Below are positions 17,538 through 26,481 of a DNA stretch of 64,000 nt, piece after piece; the first letter of the stretch is position 1; the number at the start of each line of letters is the position of its first letter. Source of the stretch: JAXGZG01 sp050952065 (GTDB lineage: Bacteria > Bacillota > Sulfobacillia > Fermentithermobacillales > Fermentithermobacillaceae); contig JBMNKF010000001.1 of assembly GCA_050952065.1 (NCBI GenBank), forward strand, positions 310,001 through 374,000, read 5' to 3'. The translations under genes were made by a program, and so were the position numbers. Under the pieces are notes generated by a model. That model did not search any database, was not told where the DNA came from, and saw only the letters and a program-made list of their open reading frames with translations.

Positions 17538-17740
17538 TTCTTGCGTCGAGCAACGGAGTCCATAGCAATTTCTGCTTCGTACGTGGTCTCTCGACGCGAT
17601 TCTTGCGTCGAGTAACGGAGTCCATAGCAATTTCTGCTTCGTACGTGGTCTCTCGACGCGATTCTTGCGTCGAGCAACGAAGTCTGTAGCACTTTTTGCT
17701 TGTGAGGTTGCGTCTCGCCGCATTTCTTGCGTCGAGTGCA
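17538..17740. repeat. 62-bp tandem repeat, three full copies plus a partial
   Basis: Units start with TTCTTGCGTCGAG at 17538, 17600, 17662 and 17724, exactly 62 bases apart. The first two copies are nearly identical; the third has diverged and the fourth is partial. At each junction TCGACGC, a 7-base spacer and GCGTCGA form an exact 7-bp hairpin. The array lies upstream of the four-gene membrane cluster on its promoter side. There are no unique spacers, so it is not CRISPR. Confidence 0.92.
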
Positions 17741-17925
17741 ACGCCAACCGGCCCAACACCAAGACAGCCGACTCGGGCCCTTTGGTAACAATAACTATTG
17801 ATGTGTAACCCCTGATTATTCCAGCGAGGATGGGATTTTGGCGAGCAATCTGGATGGCGATTTTGCCGGGGTTGGCACGGTATCAGCACAGGCTATGGTT
17901 AGGGAAGGTGCGGTTTGGTTGAGGT

Positions 17926-17985
17926 CACCTGAAGGCAACAGAAGTCTCCTGAAGGCAGTAGAAGTCTCCTAAACGCAGTAGAAGT
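17926..17985. repeat. 20-bp tandem repeat, three copies
   Basis: Copies at 17926-17945, 17946-17965 and 17966-17985 share the core CCTGAAGGCAGTAGAAGT with a few changes. They lie between the 62-bp array and the end of the dipeptide epimerase gene. No role is evident. Confidence 0.8.
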
Positions 17986-18028
17986 GAAGGATGCGTATAT
18001 GTATACTCATGTGCGCATATGCGGCTTG

Positions 18029-19144
18029 TTAGACGTTCATTAGCGCTCGATCGGTGTTTCTATCCATGGCGCTTTCGTCTATTTCGAGACCGAGACCCGG
18101 CCCTTCGGCTAGAAACTGGTACCCACCGGCATATTGAGCACCGGTATTGGTGGTCACCACATCGTCAGCCAGATCAAACGCGCCGTCTAAGTCAACATAG
18201 TAGACGTTGGCCAAACCAAGCGCCACCGAAAGCCCCGCGGTGATGCCGACTCGGCTCTCGATCATGCATCCGATCATGGCCTTCATTCCCGCGGATTCGG
18301 CCATCCGTACCAGTAAGGAGGCCTCAGAGGGTCCCCCGCACTTCTGGAGTTTCACGTTGATCATATGGGCTGCTCGCCTCTCAAGAATGCGAATAAGACT
18401 TGGCGAATCCTTCACAGCTTCGTCAGCGCATATGGGTATGGGACTCTCACGCGTCACTTCAGCCAGCGAATCAACGTCTTCTGCAGGGACCGGCTGCTCC
18501 ACGAGATCGACCCGTTCATCGGCAAGGCACATCACCAGATCAACTGCTTCCCGTGCTGTGTAGCCTTGGTTGGCATCCAGGTAGAGATGCCAGTCAGTGC
18601 CCAACTGTTCGCGCATGGTTTTGACTCGCGCTATGTCGTTTTCGAGATCAAGCCCGATTTTCACTTTGATGTGTCTGAAACCCTGGTTCATCAACGCCCT
18701 GGCTTCCTTGACCGTTTTGTCCAAACTCATAATTCCAATGCTTGAACTGGCATCAATTCTGGGCCGGGCGTTACCCAGTAGTTGGCGAAGGGATCTGTTC
18801 AGCGCTTTACCGCGAAGGTCCCAAAGGGCTGTGTCAATTGCACAGCGGGCGGACGGCATGGATGTCAAGTCTGCGTCCATCTTAAGGCGAATACGTTCCG
18901 TATCGAACGGGTCTTCTCCAATGAGGTTTACAGCGGTCCATTCCGCTAGACGGCGGTATACCTCATCCCGTTCCTCTCCCGTCACTTCACGGTTGGGCAA
19001 GGATTCGCCCCAGCCAACATGTCCCGTATCGGTGTCCAACCGCAGGAAGATGCTGACGGCTCTGGTGCGGGTGGCGTATGCCACTTTGAAGGCAGTCTTC
19101 TTGGGAATCAGTGCCGGTATAACCCTAGCGGAGACTATACGCAT
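18029..19144 (-). CDS. Dipeptide epimerase (enolase superfamily, L-Ala-D/L-Glu epimerase-like)
   Basis: The 371-residue protein has the enolase-superfamily capping domain (residues 1-120) and barrel. Visible active-site residues are the KxK pair at 160-162 (HIKVKIG), the metal ligands Asp190 (YLDANQGY), Glu216 (LVEQPV) and Asp241 (CADEAV), and the opposite-face Lys in NVKLQKCGG near 265-268. The region ending IGCMIESRVGITAG matches dipeptide epimerases. These enzymes invert the second residue of dipeptides, often for recycling of cell-wall peptides. GGAGGAACGATTC precedes the ATG. It is transcribed in the same direction as the ABC exporter upstream. The exact dipeptide preference is not deducible. 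Confidence 0.92.
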   Translation of the reverse strand: MRIVSARVIPALIPKKTAFKVAYATRTRAVSIFLRLDTDTGHVGWGESLPNREVTGEERDEVYRRLAEWTAVNLIGEDPFDTERIRLKMDADLTSMPSARCAIDTALWDLRGKALNRSLRQLLGNARPRIDASSSIGIMSLDKTVKEARALMNQGFRHIKVKIGLDLENDIARVKTMREQLGTDWHLYLDANQGYTAREAVDLVMCLADERVDLVEQPVPAEDVDSLAEVTRESPIPICADEAVKDSPSLIRILERRAAHMINVKLQKCGGPSEASLLVRMAESAGMKAMIGCMIESRVGITAGLSVALGLANVYYVDLDGAFDLADDVVTTNTGAQYAGGYQFLAEGPGLGLEIDESAMDRNTDRALMNV

Positions 19145-19268
19145 GAATCGTTCCTCCTCCGCAGAGTGTTTCGTGGCAAAACTGAAGATTCCTTCATCAG
19201 ACCGTATGCTCCGCGCTCCCTCTGCACCTCGCTCCGGGCTACCTAAGGCACCGCGTTCCGTCCCAAGC

Positions 19269-21869
19269 CTATTCTGTCCTGAGCGCCACCACAGGGTCTT
19301 TCTTGGCGGCGATCCGTGACGGTATCAGCCCGGCTATGAAAGTTAGCGTCATGCTGATTGCCAAAAGAGCTATCCCGCCCAGAGGCGGTAGTGCGGCCAC
19401 ACCGGGTATACGGGTTGCCCTGCTTATGATGACGTTTGCGGGAACACACAGAAGCAACGTGGCGCCTATGCCGATGGCCCCGGCCACGAATCCAATGATT
19501 AGTGTCTCAGCGTTGAACACACGAGAAATGTCGCTTTTGGATGCTCCAACGCTGCGGAGGATTCCGATCTCTTTGGTGCGCTCAAGTACAGAGATGTAAG
19601 TGATGACGCCGATCATGATGGACGAAACCACTAGGGAAATGGCCACGAATGCTATTAGGATGTAGCTTATGGCGTTGATGACACTGGTAACCGAAGACAG
19701 CATCAAGTCCAGATAGTCGGCGTACTGGATGACACCTTCAGGGTTTCCGCTATCGTTCATCTGTTTGTTGTAGTCATCAATGATGGATTTGATCTTGGTC
19801 TTGGACTCGAAATCCTTGGGATAGATGTTGATTCGATTGGGGTTATCCATGTCGGTGACTCCAAGAATCAACATGTTTTGTTCATAGGTCGATTTGGAGG
19901 TAGGTGTGTTGCTTTCCAGGAAGGCAGCCCGTTCTTCCGGCGATAGAGATGCGAGGTATGCCTGCTGATCGGGCGAAAGCGAACTCGGATCTACACCCAA
20001 AGGCTGGGATCCATCGCTCCTGGCAAACGGCTTCCCTGTGAACACATCTACTTCTGGATTAGTCATCTGTTCCCGAACGATCTGGCTTTCCTTGACCGCA
20101 TTTACAAAATAGGTGGTCAAGGCAGAAGTATATCCTATCGAAGCCGCTCCAAGAGATTCGGCAGCCCCTTCCGAAGGTCTAAGAATGCCCACCACCTTGA
20201 TATCCTTTGCGTTCTTGATGACTTCCGCCATGTAGGCATCATCCCGGCTCCTGTCGATCCACACGCCTCCTACTTTTTCGTAGTGGTCTGTGCCGGGAAC
20301 CAATTTGAAAGTGAGATCCAGCAGTTCTTCATAGGTGAAACTCACTTGTTCAGAGGAGATCTTTTCACCTACGGAAATGTCCCGCATCATCCTGGCGACT
20401 TCATCTGGGTCTTCTAAACCGAGAGAGTACAGTGCATAGTCCGTGATCTCGTTGTCCTTGTTTACGAGGATCGCAACTTCATCGAAGTCTTCCGGCATCC
20501 TCCCGGCCAGGACATCGTATTGGAGCTCCAGCAATTCGCGGTTATCCAGTAGCTCTTCCCAGACATCTGAACCCGGGCGGCTTCTCATCATCCCCATAGT
20601 GCCCATGGGGGAGGCCGAGCTCATGTCCATCAGAAGCGAACTGGGGTGCACCCGAAATACTCCATTGGCGGTATCAGCTCTGTAGATGTTCATCGGGGTG
20701 GCATAGCCGTATTTGATGTCGTTGACATAGTCGCCTATTCCGTTTCCCCCGTCTTCGATGAACTTCTTGAATGCTTTCAGATCGTTGGTGGATGACTCCG
20801 ACAAGAGACTGCTCATCATGTCCGCCATCACATCGTATGAATACACCTTATCAAGAGGGTGGTCGGCCTTATGAGTCCCAATGCTCCGAGCCGCCGCCAA
20901 GAGTGCGGTCATGTCGATGGATGATTGCTCGATGGAAAGAGGGTAACTCGACATGGTGTCTTGTTGGACGTTGCCTATGTAGTCTCGCATTCCGCTTGAC
21001 AGCGCCAAAATCAAGGCAATACCGATGATCCCGATGCTGCCGGCGAACGACGTCAAGAGTGTTCGCGCTTTCTTAGTCATGAGGTTGTTCAGGCTGAGCG
21101 AGAGAGCAGTGCCCAACGACATAGAAGGTTTTCGTTTAGCTCTAAGGTCATCTTTGGCCGATCGGTCCGTAAAGGCCGCATCTCGGGTGGAATCGTAAGG
21201 GTTCGAGTCACTGGTGATCTTACCGTCCAAGAGATGAACTATTCTTGTGGAATACTTCTGGGCCAATTCTGAGTTGTGGGTTACCAGTATGACCAGTCTG
21301 TCTCGGGCAATTTCCGCCAGGATTTCTGCTATCTGGGTGCTGGTTTCCGAGTCTAGCGAACCCGTAGGCTCGTCAGCCAGCAAAATGTCTGGGTTATTCA
21401 CCAGCGCCCGGGCGATGGCTACTCGTTGCATCTGGCCCCCTGACAGCTGATTGGGTTTCTTATTTGCTTGGTCGCCAAGCCCTACTCTTTCAAGGACTTC
21501 TAGAGCACGCCTTTTGCGTTCGGATCTGGGTACGCCGGACAGAGTCATCGCCAGTTCAACGTTGGCCAAAACTGTCTGATGCGGGATCAGGTTGTAACTT
21601 TGGAAGACGAATCCTATAGATTGGTTTCGGTATGCGTCCCAATCGCTGTCCCTGAACTTCTTGGTTGAGACTCCGTTAACAGTAAGGTCTCCGGTGGTGT
21701 AGCGGTCGAGCCCTCCGATTATGTTAAGCATGGTCGTTTTGCCACAGCCGGATGGACCCAGGATCGACACAAATTCGCTGTTTCTAAACTCGATATTGAT
21801 GCCCCGGAGCGCCTCTACCGTGCCATCTCCCACGTAGTAGGTTTTTGCGATATCCTTCAAAGCGAGCAA
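19269..21869 (-). CDS. MacB-like ABC exporter, ATPase fused to FtsX-type permease
   Basis: The 866-residue protein has an N-terminal ATPase (residues 1-220) with Walker A GPSGCGKTT, signature LSGGQMQR and Walker B ILLADEPTG. TM1 lies near residue 270 (LLTSFAGSIGIIGIALILAL). A roughly 450-residue extracytoplasmic region follows, and three C-terminal FtsX-type helices (ILIAFVAISLVVSSIMIGVI; IIGFVAGAIGIGATLLLCV; GIALLAISMTLTFIAGLI). In Firmicutes such single-chain transporters export peptides or lipoprotein-like material or drive envelope signalling (mechanotransmission) rather than transport. TTG 21869 is supported by GAAGGAGT upstream. The large outer domain carries a DPSSLSPDQQAYLASLSPEE segment; its ligand is unknown. 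Confidence 0.9.
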   Translation of the reverse strand: MLALKDIAKTYYVGDGTVEALRGINIEFRNSEFVSILGPSGCGKTTMLNIIGGLDRYTTGDLTVNGVSTKKFRDSDWDAYRNQSIGFVFQSYNLIPHQTVLANVELAMTLSGVPRSERKRRALEVLERVGLGDQANKKPNQLSGGQMQRVAIARALVNNPDILLADEPTGSLDSETSTQIAEILAEIARDRLVILVTHNSELAQKYSTRIVHLLDGKITSDSNPYDSTRDAAFTDRSAKDDLRAKRKPSMSLGTALSLSLNNLMTKKARTLLTSFAGSIGIIGIALILALSSGMRDYIGNVQQDTMSSYPLSIEQSSIDMTALLAAARSIGTHKADHPLDKVYSYDVMADMMSSLLSESSTNDLKAFKKFIEDGGNGIGDYVNDIKYGYATPMNIYRADTANGVFRVHPSSLLMDMSSASPMGTMGMMRSRPGSDVWEELLDNRELLELQYDVLAGRMPEDFDEVAILVNKDNEITDYALYSLGLEDPDEVARMMRDISVGEKISSEQVSFTYEELLDLTFKLVPGTDHYEKVGGVWIDRSRDDAYMAEVIKNAKDIKVVGILRPSEGAAESLGAASIGYTSALTTYFVNAVKESQIVREQMTNPEVDVFTGKPFARSDGSQPLGVDPSSLSPDQQAYLASLSPEERAAFLESNTPTSKSTYEQNMLILGVTDMDNPNRINIYPKDFESKTKIKSIIDDYNKQMNDSGNPEGVIQYADYLDLMLSSVTSVINAISYILIAFVAISLVVSSIMIGVITYISVLERTKEIGILRSVGASKSDISRVFNAETLIIGFVAGAIGIGATLLLCVPANVIISRATRIPGVAALPPLGGIALLAISMTLTFIAGLIPSRIAAKKDPVVALRTE

Positions 21870-22121
21870 TGGGCTGACTCCTTCCCGCGCGTGGTTCTGA
21901 TTCTTATACTGTGCATATGCTCTAGTCTACTACAATGACGAGATTTCTGCTGCTTTGCCGGTACCTCCTTCGCTCCTCGAACGACTCCGGTCCGCTATCG
22001 GTTGTCTCGTGTATAATAGGCTACACAGATGACCTACGCGAGCTGGTGCGCCGTGGGGTTAGAGGCACAGAACAGCCACATAACCGGCGCGGACCTGGGT
22101 ATTTGTGAAGGAGTGATCCTG

Positions 22122-22676
22122 ATGAACGAGTTGCAGCCTGACGTGCGATTAGTTCGGCCCACTCCTAAGTATCTTGAGAGTTATCTTGAGGCGTGCCGGG
22201 AGTTCAAAGCCGTGGGCACTCGATATGCGTCCATGGAGGACCCTGATGCTTTCGAGGAGTGGAAGGACACGATTTTCCAGAAATTCTACGACTCGGAGCG
22301 GGGGATAGGGCTAAGGGAGGGCTGGGTTCCCTCAACCACGTTCTGGCTTGTGAAAGGACTTGAGTTCATCGGGACCGGCAACATCCGCCATAGGCTTACG
22401 AGTTCTCTGGAGAAGTACGGCGGAACCATCGGCTACGCTATCCGTCCCAGCTATTGGAACCAGGGTTACGGGACCCTACAGTTAAGGCTGTTGTTGCGTG
22501 AGGCTTACCTTTTGGGCATCGATCCGGCCCTCATTACGTGCGATCTAGACAACCCGGCTTCTGCTCGAGTGATGGTGAAAAACGGGGGACGCCTGATAGA
22601 CATAAGGAAACGCTTGATTGACGGCGTGCAGAGGACCATTTGTAGGTACGAAGTGCCGACTTGTCAAAGTCTCTAG
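22122..22676 (+). CDS. GNAT-family N-acetyltransferase
   Basis: The 184-residue product resembles ribosomal-protein-type GNATs: an N-terminal segment VRPTPKYLESYLEACREF, the strand FWLVKGLEFIGTGNIRHRL, then the acetyl-CoA loop region GYAIRPSYWNQGYGTLQLRLLL and the late ITCDLDNPASARVMVKNGG. It transfers an acetyl group to an amine of unknown nature. ATG 22122 follows AAGGAGTGATCCTG; the frame is open from 22029 without a better site. A TATAAT at 22012-22017 without a good -35 may serve as promoter. It is divergent from the ABC exporter. Confidence 0.88.
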   Translation: MNELQPDVRLVRPTPKYLESYLEACREFKAVGTRYASMEDPDAFEEWKDTIFQKFYDSERGIGLREGWVPSTTFWLVKGLEFIGTGNIRHRLTSSLEKYGGTIGYAIRPSYWNQGYGTLQLRLLLREAYLLGIDPALITCDLDNPASARVMVKNGGRLIDIRKRLIDGVQRTICRYEVPTCQSL

Positions 22677-22694
22677 TTCATGGCCGACCATCTA

Positions 22695-23198
22695 TCACCT
22701 TACAGCCATTACCATGACTAGACACGGGTTTCGCTCGTCCCACAGCGCAGGAAATACCTCAAGTTTGCGAAAACCGACGCTCTCGTAGAACAACCGGGTA
22801 CGGTCGTATTGTTCGTACTTTCCCTCATCCACCGTCTTGACTTGCAGAAACTCATAGCCTTCCTGCTTGCAGAAGTCATAGAGGGCAGAGAACAGGCGGC
22901 GCCCGATGCCCTTCCTATGATACTGTGGGAGGACCCCCATAACGTGGATTTCGGCGGTGTAGGGACTCGTTTCTTTAAGGGTTATGAAACCCACAGGGTC
23001 TTGACCGCGCCGAACTACCCAGAAGGGCAGGTCTGAGCTCTCTTCTATATACCTTTGGGTGTATTCGGGAATGCCGAACCAATCAGGCAAGGCAAGCAAT
23101 ATGTGTTCTGCAATGCGTCTTTTCTCGGCGACGTCCTGGACTCTCTCTATTGAGACCCCTGGGGTGCCGTTCTTGCTGTAATCAGCCACACTCCTCAT
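22695..23198 (-). CDS. GNAT-family N-acetyltransferase
   Basis: The product is about 167 residues with the GNAT core: DLPFWVVRRGQDPVGFITL, TAEIHVMGVLPQYHRKGIGRRL (the acetyl-CoA pyrophosphate loop) and LQVKTVDEGKYEQYDRTRLFYESVGF. The start is uncertain: ATG 23198 lies directly against AGGGGGAG, and GTG 23189 has better spacing from it. The frame is open to 23291 without a better site. It converges on the other GNAT gene and follows the ThpR-GrpB gene and a possible small gene on the same strand. The acetyl acceptor is unknown. Confidence 0.85.
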   Translation of the reverse strand: MRSVADYSKNGTPGVSIERVQDVAEKRRIAEHILLALPDWFGIPEYTQRYIEESSDLPFWVVRRGQDPVGFITLKETSPYTAEIHVMGVLPQYHRKGIGRRLFSALYDFCKQEGYEFLQVKTVDEGKYEQYDRTRLFYESVGFRKLEVFPALWDERNPCLVMVMAVR

Positions 23199-23388
23199 CT
23201 CCCCCTGCGTCTCTTGCCGCTTGCTCTTGACCTTCTGGCGAAATCGCGGCCCGTATCTCTCGCACGATCTTAGCGTACTGGGTGCGTCCATCTATCCCGA
23301 AAGCCAGGAGCGTGGGGATGCCGACACAAGAAAGACTCTTCGAAAGAAACCCAATCACAGGGCTATCAGTAGTGTTGCTCACGGCCAT
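23182..23388 (-). CDS. Possible small coupled gene (68 residues), doubtful
   Basis: An ATG at 23388 lies inside the last codons of the ThpR-GrpB gene, after GAGGGGAC, and the frame ends 17 bases inside the GNAT gene. The sequence (SLSCVGIPTLLAFGIDGRTQYAKIVREI) looks protein-like but matches no family I know. It would bridge the two genes by overlaps on both sides. It may equally be chance or a remnant. Confidence 0.3.
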   Translation of the reverse strand: MAVSNTTDSPVIGFLSKSLSCVGIPTLLAFGIDGRTQYAKIVREIRAAISPEGQEQAARDAGGDEECG

Positions 23389-24400
23389 GTCCCCTCAGTA
23401 TCGTTTCGATGAACTCAGTCTTGCCATCGATGTAAGCGTCAATGTCGTTTTGGTGTTTTTCGGCGAGTTGGCGCTTCAGGTCTCCATACTTGCGGACTGC
23501 CGGGGGGTGGGACCGTAGGTAGTCTCGGAAAAACAGGTGGCGCCGAAGCTCGCGGCTATCGGAGGGACAGATGTACATATGGTATTTCATGAAATGGTCG
23601 GGCTCTTCGCGCTTAATGACTTCTCGTCCGGAGATGCCGTAATCGCCCATATGGCGGTAACCCGCCTTTTCTAGGCGCCTCATAATCTCGGGAAACACGT
23701 CCATTGACGAAATCTCGACGTCTATGTCAATTATGGGTTTTGCGTCAAGCCCCGCTACGCTGGTGCTTCCAACGTGATGGATGTCCACGACAAGGTCTCC
23801 CAGGATCTGGAGCACGAATTCGCGAATCTTCTCAAACTCAGATGCCCATCGCGGGTCATATGTCTCGATGACAATCGGTTTTTCCCACTTCCCGCGCCGG
23901 TAGATTGACGTATACTTCATTTTGCCGCCGATTCGCTCGGACTTCATGAGATCTATGATCCTAGCGGTTTCGCCAAAAGGTTCGATACGCCACGGCAGAG
24001 TGTCAGTCACAATCCTACGTCCAAGCGTGATGTGGGGATTGTATTTGCGGCTATCCAAAACGAAGCCCGAGGCCATCAGGTTGCTGGCCAAATCGCGCTG
24101 CAAGTCTATCAACGCCTTATCTTCACGCAACCCCGCCCACCAGATGTCACCTCCTTGGCGCTTGAACCGCCCTAGGCGCTCAACACTCAAGACGCATGGA
24201 TCGACCTCAATTGCATCCATGGCAGACTTGGCACTAGCTGTTTGCTCCAGGTCGCACTCGCCAAGGAACGCCAGCGTCAGGTGCAGATTGTCTTCCGGTA
24301 CGAAGCTGCCGCGCTTCGAGTGGGAGCGCAACTCATCGCGGACCGCCACGAGTCGAGAGCGGGTATCGCTAGATAGATTTATGGCGATGAAAAGGCGCAT
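23366..24400 (-). CDS. Fusion of RNA 2',3'-cyclic phosphodiesterase (ThpR/LigT) and GrpB-family nucleotidyltransferase-like domain
   Basis: The 344-residue protein starts MRLFIAINLS at ATG 24400; an earlier in-frame ATG at 24415 is possible. Residues 1-180 are a 2H phosphoesterase with both catalytic HxT motifs, HLTL at 40-43 and HITL at 123-126. That family hydrolyses or ligates RNA 2',3'-cyclic phosphate ends. Residues 186-344 are a GrpB domain: VIETYDPRWASEF, then VDIHHVGSTSVAGLDAKPIIDIDVE with the nucleotidyltransferase-type GS and DxD residues, and KYHMYICPSDS further on. The two domains are normally separate proteins. A joint RNA or nucleotide repair role is an inference from the fusion only. 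Confidence 0.88.
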   Translation of the reverse strand: MRLFIAINLSSDTRSRLVAVRDELRSHSKRGSFVPEDNLHLTLAFLGECDLEQTASAKSAMDAIEVDPCVLSVERLGRFKRQGGDIWWAGLREDKALIDLQRDLASNLMASGFVLDSRKYNPHITLGRRIVTDTLPWRIEPFGETARIIDLMKSERIGGKMKYTSIYRRGKWEKPIVIETYDPRWASEFEKIREFVLQILGDLVVDIHHVGSTSVAGLDAKPIIDIDVEISSMDVFPEIMRRLEKAGYRHMGDYGISGREVIKREEPDHFMKYHMYICPSDSRELRRHLFFRDYLRSHPPAVRKYGDLKRQLAEKHQNDIDAYIDGKTEFIETILRGHGREQHY

Positions 24401-24554
24401 TTCGAGAGACTCCATTCTGGTTTCCCATTCTGGTTGTTGCAGCACCGGACCAAGCTGCCCCTTGTAGTATGGCACCGACAAAGGTTTCTCTACAAGGCCT
24501 GCAAGGTCCTATGCCGGGGGGCGAGAGGAACTACCCGCTCACCCTGCGACCATG

Positions 24555-24586
24555 CTGCGGGCACCGATCCTACGACAGGCCCGCAG
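24555..24586. repeat. Perfect 8-bp inverted repeat
   Basis: CTGCGGGC at 24555-24562 pairs with GCCCGCAG at 24579-24586 across a 16-base loop, in the 240-base gap between the divergent ThpR-GrpB and lipoprotein genes. It could be an operator or a chance hairpin. Nothing else is evident in that gap. Confidence 0.45.
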
Positions 24587-24640
24587 CGGAACTACACTAT
24601 GGCGGCGTTCATCTAGATCACCGAAAGGTGGCATGCTTTC

Positions 24641-26284
24641 ATGCATCGCTCAAACGCCGGAACAAACGCGAACCGTGTTGTCCGTGAACGAACTGCCCTT
24701 CGCGCCATCTGCCTTGTGCTTGCGGCAGTCATTCTGGTCGGGTGTTCAAGGACAGTGGTGCCGCCCGAGGAACCCAAAACGGTCACTGTGGTGGATCCAG
24801 TGGAGTTGACAAGAACCGAGATTAGCGGTCAATGGTTGACTGTCGATCAGAGCCGGTGCATTTCCCCGGATGGTAAACACCTGTTGGCTGTCGTCTTAGG
24901 TGAGTCCACAGAGACTATGTCCGCGATTCCTATGCCAGAAACAGATGGAGGACCCGGACAAGATCTCGGAGATTCTGTGGCTCTCTATTCTATAGATACT
25001 TCTTGGACCAAACACAACCTTGTTCAATGGATCCCTGTTGGTTGGCTATCAGATGCGAAGTGCGTCTACATCATCCACGGTTGGCAGAATGGGGGAGAGC
25101 ATCACGGCCAGCGGGGAAGTGCCGTGATGGTTGGCGATATAACGACAGAGACGTCCTCACTAGTTGCTTTTATGGAGGCATCCGAACCCCGGGAAATCGT
25201 GGACGAAGCGGTTCTGACCGAGCATGGTACGCTGGTCTTTCGCGTCTTGGAGAAGGTATGGTCAGTGGACATCCAGTCAAACACTAAGAGGCTTATCCGT
25301 AAGGACTTCCCCAATTATGGCTCGCTTTTCTACTTTGCTCTGTCGCCTCGAGGAGATTACGCCGTCTACAGCCTCAACGAACATGATAGGACCGGAATTT
25401 TCATCATGGATTTGGCCACCGGCACCGAGAGGCCACTCCTGGCTGCAGGCGACACTTACAGCTTTTATCCGGTCTGGTCGCCGGATGGCCGATACATCAT
25501 GGCGTACACTGCCAGTTCATCGCCCGATGCCTCAGGGCAAGGGTTGCAGTTGTACAGAATGCTCCCGGGCGAAGATGGTCCGTTCGCGGCGGCTGAGGCC
25601 ATTACAGTGGCGGATGTTCATGGCGAGGTGGTTAGGACTATAGCCCTCGGCAAAGACGGCCAAGACGGTCAAGATGGGGAGCAGGGCGAGAGCCAATCCT
25701 CCGAGGCTACACAGTTTCTTTTCACTTCGGCCTGGCTGGCCGATTCCGAGCACGTGGTCTTCGTATCCGGCCCGGTTACCCTGGGCAAGTGGGGGGAAGT
25801 CCGTTCGAAGGACTACACCGGGGTGTGGATTTGTGACGTGACTACTGACAGCGAACCGGTGAAATGTGCTGATTTGTTGGCTGTACGAGATGAAATCGGC
25901 GAGACTATCAACTATATCTATCCTGTCGCTTCTTTGCCTGACGGTAGAAGCGCACTTCTGAACCTGGGCGGAACCGAGGCTGGTTGTGTGTGGCGTGTGG
26001 GAGAAGACGGGTCCAACTCCAAAGTACTTGATGGTTGGTGGACAACGCCACGAGTTCAACCGTACTTCTTGGACAGGGTTGTGGGTATCGTCCGTCTGGA
26101 GGAGGAAGCACGATGCTGGTTAGTAGGCCCATCGGAGGCTATGCCGCTAGACGAAATCACCGGAGACGATGTGAGCATTGTGGCATACAACGACGGAGTC
26201 TTGGTGACGATGTCTCACGGGTTTCAGACCAACGATAGCGCTGTATATATCCACAGCATGCTTAAGGAGATGATTCAAGAATAG
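24641..26284 (+). CDS. Lipoprotein with TolB/WD40-like beta-propeller
   Basis: The 547-residue protein starts with a basic stretch, a hydrophobic segment and the lipobox LVGC near residue 35, so it should be lipid-anchored outside the cell. The rest shows propeller blades with the TolB-type pattern: SRCISPDGKHLLAVVLG, FYFALSPRGDYAVYSLNEH, FYPVWSPDGRYIMAYTAS, YPVASLPDGRSALLNLGG. A short collagen-like insert GKDGQDGQDGEQGES lies near residue 340. GAAAGGTGGC precedes the ATG. Partner or ligand is unknown. Confidence 0.82.
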   Translation: MHRSNAGTNANRVVRERTALRAICLVLAAVILVGCSRTVVPPEEPKTVTVVDPVELTRTEISGQWLTVDQSRCISPDGKHLLAVVLGESTETMSAIPMPETDGGPGQDLGDSVALYSIDTSWTKHNLVQWIPVGWLSDAKCVYIIHGWQNGGEHHGQRGSAVMVGDITTETSSLVAFMEASEPREIVDEAVLTEHGTLVFRVLEKVWSVDIQSNTKRLIRKDFPNYGSLFYFALSPRGDYAVYSLNEHDRTGIFIMDLATGTERPLLAAGDTYSFYPVWSPDGRYIMAYTASSSPDASGQGLQLYRMLPGEDGPFAAAEAITVADVHGEVVRTIALGKDGQDGQDGEQGESQSSEATQFLFTSAWLADSEHVVFVSGPVTLGKWGEVRSKDYTGVWICDVTTDSEPVKCADLLAVRDEIGETINYIYPVASLPDGRSALLNLGGTEAGCVWRVGEDGSNSKVLDGWWTTPRVQPYFLDRVVGIVRLEEEARCWLVGPSEAMPLDEITGDDVSIVAYNDGVLVTMSHGFQTNDSAVYIHSMLKEMIQE

Positions 26285-26481
26285 GGCGGCCAGGCACGCG
26301 AGATTTGGCGTTGTGGCAAGCGTTTGGGTGAAGGAGAGACCTTCACCCCTTCTTGTTGCGCGCATGTAGAGCTCGACGCGCGGATGTCCCCGAAACAAAT
26401 GCAGTTCTCAATTGCAGACGGTCTGTGTTAGGCTACTTGAGAATACGGCCAGATAATCCTACCGACGGAGGGAGCTAAGAA

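Larger units (their letters stand above)
17437..18028. other. 592-base noncoding region upstream of the membrane cluster
   Basis: It contains the 62-bp array, the 20-bp array and, at about 17988-18020, an AT-rich dyad-containing stretch (GTATATGTATAC, TGCGCATATGCG). Long open frames on the minus strand across the array are products of the repeat and have no ribosome sites or family resemblance. No clear -35/-10 pair was identified. Confidence 0.5.

Noticed and set aside
17538..17740. CRISPR array
   Set aside because: The 62-base units touch one another without unique spacers, the third copy is degenerate, and no cas gene is present.
17411..17889. Overlapping minus-strand repeat proteins (60-130 residues)
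   Set aside because: They arise from the 62-bp array being open in several frames (62 is not a multiple of 3) and have no family resemblance or ribosome site.
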